A stretch of DNA of 27,185 nt. It comes from a virus. Made by a program: the position numbers and the translations under genes. Below the pieces are notes generated by a model, which was given only the letters and a program-made list of their open reading frames with translations, did no database searches and was not told the origin of the DNA. Below, one piece after another: positions 1 to 6,824 of this stretch; the first letter of the stretch is position 1, and every line of letters starts with the position of its first letter. The stretch spans positions 1 to 27,185 of IMG/VR virus record IMGVR_UViG_3300035704_000019; one strand, written 5' to 3'.

Positions 1-61
1 TCGCCGCCGGGCCGGGGTTGCCGCGAGCGCCGCCGTCGACGTTGACTCTCAGCTTCTGCAT
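1..61 (-). CDS. RNase HI-like protein, N-terminus only (runs off left edge)
   Basis: Read leftward from an ATG at 61-59, the first codons give MQKLRVNVDGGARGNPGPAA. The DGG-A-R-GNPGPA stretch is the first-strand signature of ribonuclease H type I; its Asp (residue 9) matches the first catalytic carboxylate of the family, which cuts RNA in RNA-DNA hybrids and would act in primer removal during phage DNA replication. Only 20 codons are inside the window, so the other catalytic residues cannot be checked. The start lies 5 nt after the stop of the upstream 56-aa gene, which suggests one leftward operon. No clear Shine-Dalgarno sequence is seen. The identification rests on one motif, but the motif is very characteristic. 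Confidence 0.75.
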   Translation of the reverse strand, partial: MQKLRVNVDGGARGNPGPAA

Positions 62-66
62 CGAGC

Positions 67-237
67 TCAGCGTGCCGCCGGCTCGCCACGGCGCGGCGGC
101 GGCGCGGCGCGGCGACCGAAGGGGTTTTCCGGCGTCGCCTCGCTTTTGTCGGAGCGGCGCCAGTACCAGCTTTTCCAGCCTGGCAGCCACTCCGAGGTTT
201 CGCATTCGATGATGTAGCGCTCGTTCGTCTCGCTCAT
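67..237 (-). CDS. hypothetical protein, 56 aa, Trp/Tyr-rich
   Basis: Small leftward ORF beginning MSETNERYIIECETSEW, with a Trp/Tyr-rich centre (LPGWKSWYWRRS) and a basic, Pro/Ala-rich tail. The start is supported by TAGGCT placed 7 nt upstream of the ATG, the same spacing found at six other starts in this window. A longer version starting at 285 would add 16 residues and lose this signal. It lies 10 nt after the stop of the 58-aa gene and 5 nt before the RNase HI-like gene. I recognise no family. The mixed acidic and aromatic composition looks like a real protein and not a reading-frame shadow. Confidence 0.6.
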   Translation of the reverse strand: MSETNERYIIECETSEWLPGWKSWYWRRSDKSEATPENPFGRRAAPPPRRGEPAAR

Positions 238-244
238 GGAGCGC

Positions 245-250
245 AGCCTA
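245..250 (-). promoter_or_regulatory. TAGGCT, -10-like element for leaderless start at 237
   Basis: On the minus strand, TAGGCT is followed by 7 nt (gcgctcc) and then the ATG at 237-235. Its TAG is also the stop codon of the upstream 58-aa gene. No -35 hexamer is evident. Part of a set of seven identical arrangements. Confidence 0.55.
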
Positions 251-424
251 GCGCCGAGTCGATCGACTGCGCGTCTCAGCGCCACGCCAGTCCGATTTGC
301 GGGTCGAGCGGTTGTGCGCCCACTTCTTCGCCGCCTTCGGTACGACGGCCCACATGAAGCGGCGCTGGCGCTCAGACTTGAACTTGCCGCCGCCGTGCTT
401 GCGCTGACGCGATCGCCTGGCCAT
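248..424 (-). CDS. small basic phage protein, 58 aa (KFKSERQRR type)
   Basis: Leftward ORF whose N-terminus, MARRSRQRKHGGGKFKSERQ, continues into RRFMWAVVPKAAKKWAHN. The 'F-K-S-E-R-Q-R-R-(aromatic)' followed by 'P-x-x-A-x-K-W' pattern is common in short phage proteins of unknown function (from memory of the family). It is very rich in Arg and Lys and might bind nucleic acid, which is inference. The start at 424 is chosen over the longer frame from 586 because the extra 54 residues are Gly/Ala-rich and unlike a protein core, and because TACTAT stands exactly 7 nt upstream of this ATG. It is the first gene of the leftward group. Confidence 0.65.
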   Translation of the reverse strand: MARRSRQRKHGGGKFKSERQRRFMWAVVPKAAKKWAHNRSTRKSDWRGAETRSRSTRR

Positions 425-431
425 CAGCTGA

Positions 432-437
432 ATAGTA
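432..437 (-). promoter_or_regulatory. TACTAT, -10-like element for leaderless start at 424
   Basis: On the minus strand, TACTAT is followed by 7 nt (tcagctg) and then the ATG at 424-422. There is no Shine-Dalgarno sequence, so transcription would begin at or next to the start codon. No matching -35 hexamer is visible. Confidence 0.6.
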
Positions 438-739
438 GCGCCGCCGGCTCCCCACCCCGAGAAGCCGGCGGCGCTTGACTCGATCCCCCGATCGAGGCGC
501 TGCAGCCTATCCGTCCAGCGGCCGTCGCCGCCACCCGGCAGGCTAGGGGCGCCGTCGCCGCTGCCCGCCGCGCTGCCCGCCGTCACCCGGGCGCTGCGTG
601 GGCGGGCCCAGCCTAGCGCCTCCTGGATAGCCCCTTCCGCCTGCGCCTGCGCCTCCGCGCGGGCGCGCGCGCGAGGTATCCGTTATCCGAGGGGCAATTC
701 GATACGTGCCTTGCAGGGCTTTCGTTGGATAGGGGGTGA

Positions 740-757
740 TTATCCACGCTATCCACA
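740..757 (+). promoter_or_regulatory. two abutting DnaA-box-like 9-mers
   Basis: TTATCCACG (740-748) is immediately followed by CTATCCACA (749-757); each differs from the DnaA-box consensus TTATCCACA at one position. A reversed near-match, TGTGGATAC, lies at 852-860 across the start of the next gene, and shorter TATCC copies lie at 677-681, 684-688 and (reversed) 727-731. They could be DnaA boxes or a repressor operator. Confidence 0.4.
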
Positions 758-839
758 GCTGGGGGCGACCGCAGGGATGCCTGTGCGCCTGACGAGCGCG
801 CCCGCGCCGCGCCGCCGCGGGCGACACGAGAGGCGCGAG

Positions 840-845
840 TACGAT
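840..845 (+). promoter_or_regulatory. TACGAT, -10-like element for leaderless start at 853
   Basis: TACGAT is followed by 7 nt (ccccgct) and the GTG at 853. No Shine-Dalgarno sequence is present. It would drive the terminase transcript. Confidence 0.6.
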
Positions 846-852
846 CCCCGCT

Positions 853-1095
853 GTGGATACGACGCAGGTAGGGCTGGCAGCCGCGCGACTGATGGACGAG
901 CTCGCCGAGGGGTTGCCCGAGGGCGCCGAGCTCCGGCACGTGACCCTTGTCGCGGTGTGCGATCTGCCTGACATCGAGGACGGCCTCAGCGAGTCGGTCT
1001 ACCTCGCTTCGACGACCGAGTCGCGCCTTGAGCAGGTCGGCTCCCTCAGCACCGCGGCGTCGATGGCGATGCACGCGCCAATCGACGAGGAGTGA
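853..1095 (+). CDS. hypothetical protein upstream of terminase, 80 aa
   Basis: Acidic 80-aa protein from a GTG start (MDTTQVGLAAARLMDELAEG). The N-terminal half should form an amphipathic helix; the middle (HVTLVAVCDLPDIED) looks like a beta strand and loop. It sits directly before the large terminase and its TGA overlaps the terminase ATG (TGATG). A small terminase subunit is often found here, but I see no helix-turn-helix DNA-binding domain and the protein is short, so that role is not assigned. Start choice: TACGAT lies exactly 7 nt upstream of the GTG, matching other leaderless starts in the window. Function unknown. Confidence 0.7.
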   Translation: MDTTQVGLAAARLMDELAEGLPEGAELRHVTLVAVCDLPDIEDGLSESVYLASTTESRLEQVGSLSTAASMAMHAPIDEE

Positions 1096-2927
1096 TGGAG
1101 GTCGCCACCGTCGAGGGGCTGGTGCTGCCGACCGGCGCCGGCGAGCTCTGGCATCCCGAGACGCCGACGGGGCTCGACGTCGACGAGGTCCTCGACCTCT
1201 CCGACGTCGACGCGCAGGTCCTCGCCCTTTGGCACGCCGAAGTCGCCGGCGACGTTGCGGCGCGCCCGTTCTGGCCGGCGGCGATTCGCTGCCTGACGCT
1301 GGAGCAGCGAATGACGATGGCCTCGGATCCCATGCTCTCCGCGGCGTGGAAGGAGCGCGAGCGCCGGCGGGTTCGAGAAGGCGCGTGGTCACCCGGCGGC
1401 GAGGAGCTCGTGATGTCCGGGCTTGAGTACTTCGTTCGCGGCTACGGGCACGTCCAGCCCGAGCACGGACCGCCGATCCCGTTCACGCTCTGGCAGGAGC
1501 AGGCCGACGTGCTGCGGACGATGGAAGAGGCGCTTCGTGTGATCGTGCTGAAGGCGCGCCAGCTCGGCCTGACCTGGTTGGCGCTCCATCACGCGTTTCA
1601 CATGCTTGCCTTCGATCCGGTGACGCCGGTGGCGAAAATCCTGGCGCTCTCCAAGAAGGCCGAGGACGCGAAGAAACTGCTGCAGCGGGCTCGGCGGATC
1701 AACGAGCTCTTGCCGCCCTATCTGCGGGTCGAGGAGGAGAGCGAGACGAAAGGGTCGCTCTCGAAATTCGGCTTGCTCGACCGAGGCGAAATGGTCTCGC
1801 TCACCTCCAACCCCGAGGATGCTCGATCGGAGACGGCGAGCTACGTGATCTGGGACGAGGCCGCCTTCACCCGCAACGGCGGCGCGGCGGAAACGCTGAC
1901 GGCACTGCGCGCGACGCTCGGCACGCGCGGCCGGCTCTGCGTGATCTCGACCGGCAACGGGCCCGCCGAGGCGCCCGGCGACGGGCAGACCTACGCGCAG
2001 CTGTGGAAGAACGCGAAAGCCGGCGCCTCGGACCTGGTCCCGATCTTCCTGGCCGACTCGGTGCATCCTGGCCGTACCGAGACCTGGCGTAAGAGCGAGC
2101 GGCGTAACTACCTGTCTGAGGAGGACTTCCTCAAGGAGCACCCCGAGACCGAGGACGACGCCTTCTCCGTCGTCGGCGGCCTGCGGGTCTACTCGCCGGC
2201 GGGGATCAACGCGGCGGAGAAGCTCGGCCGGGAGTACGACGCGCTGCTGGCGTGCGGCGAGCTGCCGTTGCCAGAAGAGATCTTCAGCGGCGGCGACTTC
2301 GGCGAGTTCACGCACATGCTGGTCGCTTGGCCGTTGGAGGGCGGCGGCTGGTACATACCGCCGGGCGAGGTGGCGCCCGAGGTGCCGCAGGAGGTCGGTG
2401 AATCGGCGCGGCAGTTCTGCGAGTCGATTCGCGAGGTGCAGGAGGCTGCTTGCTCGAACGGGCAGGCGCCGGACGACGGCAAGCTGGCCCCGCTGATGCG
2501 CGTCTTTCGCTACGACGCAGCTGGCATCCAGAGCAAACGCACCTTCGTCAAAACGGTGCAGTCCGATCGCGAGCTGATGCGCTCATGGCAGATCGCCCGC
2601 CGCGGTGGCAAGGATCAGATCCGCACTTCGAAGATCGCCTTCGGGAAGTACAAGGACGACACGAAGGACCATCTGCGGATGCTCTTCGCGCGCTCGGCGA
2701 AGACGATGCTGACGCGCCTCGGCGACCTCTCCGAAGACGACGAGAACTACTGCGATGGGACGCGGATCATCGCGATCAGCCCGCAGAACGAGACGCTGCT
2801 GCGGCAGCTTCGCGGCCTCAAGCTGAAAGACGACGGCACGGGGCGGATCGAGAAGGGCGACGATCACGGGCCCGACGCGCTGATTGCCGTCGATGCTCCG
2901 CTCGCCGTGAAAGAGCATGATCGCTGA
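1095..2927 (+). CDS. terL: terminase large subunit (TerL)
   Basis: A 610-aa packaging motor. The N-terminal ATPase half has the variant Walker A typical of phage terminases, LKARQLGLTW (about residues 152-161), a Walker B with catalytic Glu, YVIWDEAAF (Asp and Glu near 254-255), and a coupling motif VISTGNG near 283-289. The C-terminal RNase H-fold nuclease half has GGDFGEF (Asp near 401), RYDAAG (Asp near 474) and HGPDALIAV (Asp near 594), which fit the three metal-binding carboxylates. It cuts concatemeric DNA and pumps it through the portal using ATP. The first ~120 residues are an extension of unclear role. The ATG at 1095 overlaps the previous stop; a GTG at 1092 in the same frame is the alternative. 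It is the anchor gene of the late operon. Confidence 0.95.
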   Translation: MEVATVEGLVLPTGAGELWHPETPTGLDVDEVLDLSDVDAQVLALWHAEVAGDVAARPFWPAAIRCLTLEQRMTMASDPMLSAAWKERERRRVREGAWSPGGEELVMSGLEYFVRGYGHVQPEHGPPIPFTLWQEQADVLRTMEEALRVIVLKARQLGLTWLALHHAFHMLAFDPVTPVAKILALSKKAEDAKKLLQRARRINELLPPYLRVEEESETKGSLSKFGLLDRGEMVSLTSNPEDARSETASYVIWDEAAFTRNGGAAETLTALRATLGTRGRLCVISTGNGPAEAPGDGQTYAQLWKNAKAGASDLVPIFLADSVHPGRTETWRKSERRNYLSEEDFLKEHPETEDDAFSVVGGLRVYSPAGINAAEKLGREYDALLACGELPLPEEIFSGGDFGEFTHMLVAWPLEGGGWYIPPGEVAPEVPQEVGESARQFCESIREVQEAACSNGQAPDDGKLAPLMRVFRYDAAGIQSKRTFVKTVQSDRELMRSWQIARRGGKDQIRTSKIAFGKYKDDTKDHLRMLFARSAKTMLTRLGDLSEDDENYCDGTRIIAISPQNETLLRQLRGLKLKDDGTGRIEKGDDHGPDALIAVDAPLAVKEHDR

Positions 2928-3032
2928 GGGTTAGCCCGGCGGCGATGACTGTCGGGGGTGAGTCCCGGTGTCCGTCGCCGTCGGACCCTGCCTGACACCG
3001 CGTCGCGGTAGCACGGCCGACCGGATTCCCTC

Positions 3033-3071
3033 GCGAGCAGTGTAGTACCTTGGTGCTCGCTGTTTGCACCA
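3033..3071 (+). promoter_or_regulatory. two overlapping, mutually exclusive hairpins upstream of the 83-aa gene
   Basis: In the 190-nt gap after terL, GCGAGCA (3033-3039) pairs perfectly with TGCTCGC (3054-3060). TGGTGC (3051-3056), which overlaps that second arm, pairs perfectly with GCACCA (3066-3071). Only one stem can form at a time. No U-run follows either stem, so a simple terminator is not clear. The rest of 2928-3117 holds no convincing ORF. Confidence 0.4.
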
Positions 3072-3104
3072 TAGAGCGCCGCCGGCGACTCCGGGCTCTG
3101 AGGC

Positions 3105-3110
3105 GAGGAG
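3105..3110 (+). promoter_or_regulatory. Shine-Dalgarno GAGGAG deciding the start at 3118
   Basis: GAGGAG ends 7 nt before the ATG at 3118, ideal spacing. It favours this start over a TTG at 3064 that would add 18 residues. Confidence 0.65.
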
Positions 3111-3117
3111 AGCTTGC

Positions 3118-3369
3118 ATGGATCCGCGAAGTGGCGAGGTGTTTGGCCCGCTCGGCGATAATGAGGCGGGCGAGGAGTTGACGAAGGAGAAGCTGCTTGC
3201 CGAGATGGGTCAGATCAAGGATCGGTCGGACAAGCGCTTGACGGAGCTCCAGCGGGCGGCTGATCACGTCGAGGTGCACGGCCCGCTCGTTGCCGTCGAC
3301 GGCGAGGTCGTTCAGCGGTTGCGGCTCGGCGATCGCGAGCTCCGTCGACGTCGGCGCCGCGGTCGCTAG
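3118..3369 (+). CDS. hypothetical protein, 83 aa, helical with Arg-rich C-terminus
   Basis: Starts MDPRSGEVFGPLGDNEAGEE, followed by a charged, probably helical segment (LTKEKLLAEMGQIKDRSDKRLTE in outline), and ends in a run of Arg. The start has a well-spaced GAGGAG. It lies between terminase and the HELLE protein and has non-coding structured DNA on both sides. I recognise no family. The Arg-rich tail (last ~8 residues) could reflect loss of the original C-terminus by a frame change, since the coding pattern weakens after about codon 60. Confidence 0.5.
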   Translation: MDPRSGEVFGPLGDNEAGEELTKEKLLAEMGQIKDRSDKRLTELQRAADHVEVHGPLVAVDGEVVQRLRLGDRELRRRRRRGR

Positions 3370-3378
3370 GATGCTCTC

Positions 3379-3471
3379 CGCGAAGAGTGGCATTGCGGGA
3401 AAGCGGCGACGGCACGCCGCCGGGCAAGCACGGAATTGGACCCCCCGCCGCGATCTCGGCCACTCTTCGCG
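3379..3471. repeat. nested inverted repeat (13-bp outer arms), 93 nt
   Basis: CGCGAAGAGTGGC (3379-3391) and GCCACTCTTCGCG (3459-3471) are perfect inverted copies. Inside are TTGC/GCAA (3393-3396 with 3424-3427) and GCGGCG/CGCCGC (3403-3408 with 3415-3420). The element fills most of the gap between the 83-aa gene and the HELLE gene and stops 15 nt before that gene's -10-like box. A terminator, a small structured RNA or a protein-binding palindrome would fit. Confidence 0.55.
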
Positions 3472-3486
3472 TTAGGACCGAGGTGC

Positions 3487-3492
3487 TACTCT
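3487..3492 (+). promoter_or_regulatory. TACTCT, -10-like element for leaderless start at 3500
   Basis: TACTCT is followed by 7 nt (gctcgcc) and GTG at 3500. It is preceded by TGC, as in an extended -10 element. No Shine-Dalgarno sequence at usual distance. Confidence 0.6.
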
Positions 3493-3499
3493 GCTCGCC

Positions 3500-4258
3500 G
3501 TGCGGATCAGGGTGCAGATCGTCAACGAATCGGCGGAGCTCGCCGACGTGCTCGGCTCTCGCATCACGGCGGCGCTGCAGCATCAGGTCGACCACGACTT
3601 CCGCCCCACGTGGGGGGTCGCGGCCGAGCTGGAGTATGTCGCCCGCGACGACAAACCCGACCCCGAGGCATGGTGGCTCGTCGTCCTCGACGACTCCGAC
3701 CAAGCCGAGGCGCTCGGCTATCACGACTTGACGCCGAAGGTGCTCCATCCGATCGGCAAGGCGTTCGCGAAGACGACGATCGCCGACGGTGCCGAGCTCT
3801 CGGTGACGATCGGGCACGAGCTGCTGGAGATGCTCGGCAACCCCTACCTCGGCGATTGCGTGATCGACCCGCGCACTGGGCGCGTCTACGCGAAGGAGAA
3901 CTGCGACGCCGTCGAGGCGGACCAGTTCGCCTATCCGATCAACGGGATCCTCGTTTCCGACTTCGTGCTGCCGCAGTTCTTCGATCCCCGTCATCGCGGC
4001 AAGGGGATCCCGCTTTCGTTCAAGGGCAACGTGCACGAGCCATTCGAGATCGCGACGGGCGGCTACCTCTCCTATCTCAATCTCGACGCTCTGGGCGAAG
4101 GCTGGCAGCAGGCGCTCGGGATGAACTCCGAGGCGGTCGAAACCTCTCGCGGCGTTCGTTCGTCGGGCTGGCCGCGGGGGTCGCGTCGCGATCGCATTCG
4201 CCGTGCCGCCGCCGGCGAGCTCGTGATCTCCGAAGACTCAGTCTGCGCGCCGCGCTGA
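3500..4258 (+). CDS. putative zincin-like metalloprotease with HELLE motif
   Basis: 252-aa protein. Residues 104-113 read TIGHELLEML, a HExx-type zinc motif in which the usual second His is Glu (H106, E107, E110). It is followed by a conserved-looking segment, ENCDAVEADQFAYPINGILV near 133-152, then SDFVLPQFF. Phage proteins with a HELLE(M/V)L core and a following C-D-x-V-E segment recur in actinobacterial and proteobacterial phages; I know of no proven function. A peptidase acting on the cell wall or on a virion precursor is inference, encouraged by the adjacent endolysin. The last ~35 residues are Arg-rich and may be an extension. It ends in TGATG overlap with the amidase gene, so the two are translated together. 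The start is set by the 7-nt-spaced TACTCT. Confidence 0.6.
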   Translation: MRIRVQIVNESAELADVLGSRITAALQHQVDHDFRPTWGVAAELEYVARDDKPDPEAWWLVVLDDSDQAEALGYHDLTPKVLHPIGKAFAKTTIADGAELSVTIGHELLEMLGNPYLGDCVIDPRTGRVYAKENCDAVEADQFAYPINGILVSDFVLPQFFDPRHRGKGIPLSFKGNVHEPFEIATGGYLSYLNLDALGEGWQQALGMNSEAVETSRGVRSSGWPRGSRRDRIRRAAAGELVISEDSVCAPR

Positions 4259-4863
4259 TGGCGCGACGGACCAAGTCGAACCCCCATCGCCATCACCGGC
4301 CGCGCCGCCGTCCGCGCGTCGCGCCGAAGGTTGTCGTTCGTCATCGCAGCCCCAACTGCTACCCCGATGGCATGGAGCGTCCCCTGCTGATCCCCCTGCA
4401 CGACACCGAGGGGCAGAACAAGTTCAAGTCGATCGAGGATCTGGAGGGGCTCGGCAACTTCTTTGCAGAGCCTTCGACCGAAGCGGCTTCGCAGGCAGCT
4501 GTCGACGGCGACGGCTGGTCTGCGCGCTTCGTAGCTGACAGGGACGCCGCTTGGCATGTCGCCGACTTCAACCGCGTCTCACTCGGGATCGAGCAGATCG
4601 GTTTCGCCTCGCAGGGCAAGTGGACGCGAGCCGAGCGGCGCGAGGCAGCGCGCTGGGTCGCCCAGTGGTCGCACGAGCATGGGATCCCGATCCGTCACGG
4701 CAAGGTCTCTGGCTCGATGGTTGTTCGCTCCGGCGTCGTCCGTCACTCCGACCTCGGCGCCGCCGGCGGCGGCCACAGTGACCCCGGGCCCAACTACAAC
4801 GTCAAGTCGGTCATCCGCTGGGCACGTCTCTTCAAGGCGTTGCGCTACGGCCGGGTCCGATAG
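4258..4863 (+). CDS. N-acetylmuramoyl-L-alanine amidase (amidase_2 / PGRP fold), endolysin
   Basis: 201-aa zinc amidase expected to cut the bond between N-acetylmuramic acid and L-Ala in peptidoglycan at lysis. Visible landmarks: LIPLHDTEG (H48, first zinc ligand), AAWHVADFNRVSLGIEQIG (100-115, with E112 in the position usual for substrate activation), VRHSDLG (H163, second ligand) and GGHSDPGPNYN (D175, third ligand in the DPGP motif). The first ~40 residues are basic and of low complexity, possibly a wall- or membrane-targeting tail; there is no signal peptide and no separate binding domain. The ATG overlaps the previous TGA by one base. Finding an endolysin between terminase and portal is uncommon but known in actinobacteriophages. 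No holin is apparent next to it. Confidence 0.9.
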   Translation: MARRTKSNPHRHHRPRRRPRVAPKVVVRHRSPNCYPDGMERPLLIPLHDTEGQNKFKSIEDLEGLGNFFAEPSTEAASQAAVDGDGWSARFVADRDAAWHVADFNRVSLGIEQIGFASQGKWTRAERREAARWVAQWSHEHGIPIRHGKVSGSMVVRSGVVRHSDLGAAGGGHSDPGPNYNVKSVIRWARLFKALRYGRVR

Positions 4864-4871
4864 GCCCGCGC

Positions 4872-4877
4872 TAGGCT
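4872..4877 (+). promoter_or_regulatory. TAGGCT, -10-like element for leaderless start at 4885
   Basis: TAGGCT is followed by 7 nt (tgcgcgc) and GTG at 4885. It is flanked by an imperfect palindrome, GCCCGCGC before and GCGCGTGGGC after. Confidence 0.6.
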
Positions 4878-4884
4878 TGCGCGC

Positions 4885-5274
4885 GTGGGCAGCGACGTGA
4901 GCGAGACGATCGAGGCGCCGGCGGGTCCGCTTCGCGCCCTGGTCGACGCTCTCAGTCGCGGTCGCCCGCTCTTCTGGACCGGCGAGGTCCTGGTCGAGGT
5001 CGACGTCGACTTCCCGGCTGGTGTCGGGCAGGCGACGATGGTGCTCGATGCTGACGACATGGCAGCACTGCGCGGCGCGATCGAGCAGCGTTGCCGCCAG
5101 TGCGGGTGCGCCGAGAGCAACGCCTGCGTGCTGATGATCGAAGGCTGCGCCGCGCACGGCTGCCGCTGGGTCGAGCAGGACCTCTGCAGTGCGTGTGTTC
5201 CGGGCGCCTCTCCCGACTGGCGGCGCCCTGCGAAAGTGGCTGAGCTGCAGCACCCGGGCAGGACGGCCGCATAG
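4885..5274 (+). CDS. Cys-rich putative zinc-binding protein, 129 aa
   Basis: The N-terminal half (1-60) is acidic and beta-rich. The C-terminal half has eight Cys: CRQCGC (70, 73, 75), AC (81), GC (88), GC (93) and LCSAC (101, 104), with W95 between. The pattern C-x2-C-G-C ... A-C ... C-x-W-x-E-x-D-L-C-S-x-C is one I associate with small phage proteins that probably bind zinc, of unknown role. It is located immediately before the portal gene and its TAG overlaps the portal GTG by one base, so the two are translationally coupled. The start is supported by the 7-nt-spaced TAGGCT. Confidence 0.7.
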   Translation: MGSDVSETIEAPAGPLRALVDALSRGRPLFWTGEVLVEVDVDFPAGVGQATMVLDADDMAALRGAIEQRCRQCGCAESNACVLMIEGCAAHGCRWVEQDLCSACVPGASPDWRRPAKVAELQHPGRTAA

Positions 5275-6824
5275 TGGGCGTCTGGATCGACAAGCTGGTC
5301 GAGCAGCTCGACCGTCATCAGGTTTGGCCCGCGGGTCGCTTCAAGCGGATCGGCGAAGACGTCGGGCTCTGGATCGCGTTCCGTGAGACCGACCGAGGTC
5401 GGCTGAAGCAGGACATCGGCTGGCAGGACGCACAGCGGCTCTACCAGGTCGACCCGCTGGCGCCGAAGATCTCCGATGCCTTCGCGTCACTGCTCTTCGG
5501 TCGCCGCCCCGACGTCAAACCGGCGGCAACCGGTGACACGAAGCGTCTCGACGAGGTGGTCGAAGAAAACGGCTTCCCCGCCAACCTGCAGCGCGCGGTG
5601 CGGACCTCGTCCAGCGAGGGCGAGGTTTGGTGGCGAATTCGAGCCGATCCTGAGCTCGCCGATGCCCCGCTGGTCGAGTGGTATTCGCGCACCGCCGTCT
5701 ACCCGCTGTGGGTCGGGCCTCGACTGGCGGCGGTCGCGTTCATCTCGCGCTATGACACCGAAGGCGACGACGGTCGGCCGAATGCCACCGTCTTTCGCCA
5801 CTTCGAGATCCACGAACGCGGCGAAGCGCAGAACATTCTCTACGAGGGCAGCAAGGGCACGCTCGGCAAGCAGGTCGGCCTTGATCGTTTCAGCGAGACG
5901 GCGGATCTGGACGAGGTATGGGAGCACAACCTGCCGGCAATGCTGGCCGGACGGATTCCTAACACTGAGGGCGTCGACTCGACGCTCGGCGTCTCCGACT
6001 ACTACCGGATCAAGGATCTCCTGCACGACGTCAACGAGGCGCTGACGATCGGCGCCGAAAACGCACGGCTGACGTTGAAGCAGCGGATGATCGCGCCGGC
6101 GTCGGCGTTCGACGCGGAGGGCAACCTGCGCGACGTCGATGTCTGGGCCGCCGAGTCGTTGGACAACGAGGACCTCTCCGACGAACAGCGCGGCGCTCCG
6201 TTCCGCGTGCTGGAGTACACCTTCGAAGCGGAACGCTTGCTGAACTGGCGCCGCGGTCTCGCCGAAGATGCGTTCGGTCGGATCGGGATCGTGCCGCAGT
6301 TCGTCGGCGCCGGCAATGCCGCGGAAGGGCTCGCCCAGTCGGGCACCGCGCTCCGCGTGCGGCTGATCCCGACCACGGCCGCCGGTGAGGAGCGCGGTCA
6401 GTTCTGGGACGACAAACGCGGAGGGCTGCCCGGGATCCTCACGGTGATGCAGATGGTCGACGCGCTTCCTCGCGACGAGGGTGGTTTCGGCGTCAGCTGG
6501 GGCGACGCTGAGACGCCGCCGTCGGTCGAACGGGGCTCGACGCTTCCCGAGGACGAGAACGAAGTCGTCGATCGCAACGCCGCGGCCGTGCAGGGGCAGA
6601 TCCGCAGCCGCCGCGTTGCCGTAGAAGAGCAGCATCCCGATTGGTCAGACGACGAAGTCGACGAAGAGCTTGAGCGCATCAGACGCGATGTGGCAGACTC
6701 ACAGCCGTTGACCGGATTTCTTCACGACCAGGGAGGCGGCGTCGGCAACGGCGTCACCCCCGACGCCGGCGGCAGTGATGGCGCCGGCGGTGAAGAAGAA
6801 GGTCCACCGGCCGAGACCAGCTAG
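5274..6824 (+). CDS. portal protein
   Basis: 516-aa protein that should form the dodecameric ring at one capsid vertex through which DNA enters and leaves. The N-terminal third has the typical portal pattern of an entry helix and 'L-Y-Q-V-D-P-L-A-P-K-I-S-D-A-F-A-S-L-L-F-G' near 55-75. A beta-rich wing follows (EWYSRTAVYPLWVGPRLAAV, about 139-158). Near 245-270 is the stem/clip helix region with DLLHDVNEALTIGAENARLT. Around 345-385 lies the long helix with SGTALRVRLIP, and the C-terminus is acidic and disordered (DVADSQPLTGF onward, Gly/Glu-rich). The length fits SPP1 gp6-like portals. The order terminase - portal - scaffold - capsid supports the call. The GTG start overlaps the previous stop. 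Confidence 0.9.
   Translation: MGVWIDKLVEQLDRHQVWPAGRFKRIGEDVGLWIAFRETDRGRLKQDIGWQDAQRLYQVDPLAPKISDAFASLLFGRRPDVKPAATGDTKRLDEVVEENGFPANLQRAVRTSSSEGEVWWRIRADPELADAPLVEWYSRTAVYPLWVGPRLAAVAFISRYDTEGDDGRPNATVFRHFEIHERGEAQNILYEGSKGTLGKQVGLDRFSETADLDEVWEHNLPAMLAGRIPNTEGVDSTLGVSDYYRIKDLLHDVNEALTIGAENARLTLKQRMIAPASAFDAEGNLRDVDVWAAESLDNEDLSDEQRGAPFRVLEYTFEAERLLNWRRGLAEDAFGRIGIVPQFVGAGNAAEGLAQSGTALRVRLIPTTAAGEERGQFWDDKRGGLPGILTVMQMVDALPRDEGGFGVSWGDAETPPSVERGSTLPEDENEVVDRNAAAVQGQIRSRRVAVEEQHPDWSDDEVDEELERIRRDVADSQPLTGFLHDQGGGVGNGVTPDAGGSDGAGGEEEGPPAETS

Larger units (their letters stand above)
425..852. other. 428-nt divergent intergenic region
   Basis: It separates the leftward small-gene cluster from the rightward packaging and structural genes. 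It is very GC-rich (for example alternating gcgcgc around 660-673) with one AT-richer island at 720-757 that holds the TATCC/DnaA-box-like repeats. No ORF here looks like a real protein. The start signals of the flanking genes (432-437 minus, 840-845 plus) lie at its two ends. A packaging site, an origin or an operator region would fit, but nothing in the sequence decides among them. Confidence 0.5.

Noticed and set aside
853-1095. Calling the 80-aa protein the small terminase subunit
   Set aside because: The position fits, but no helix-turn-helix or oligomerisation pattern is visible and the size is small.
1389-2315. Long leftward ORF (308 codons) opposite terL
   Set aside because: It mirrors the terminase coding frame; long antisense frames are expected in GC-rich genes, and it is Arg/Leu/Gln-rich with no recognisable domain.
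5487-6635. 382-codon leftward ORF opposite the portal gene
   Set aside because: Antisense shadow of a well-supported portal gene; no start signal of the type seen at real leftward genes.
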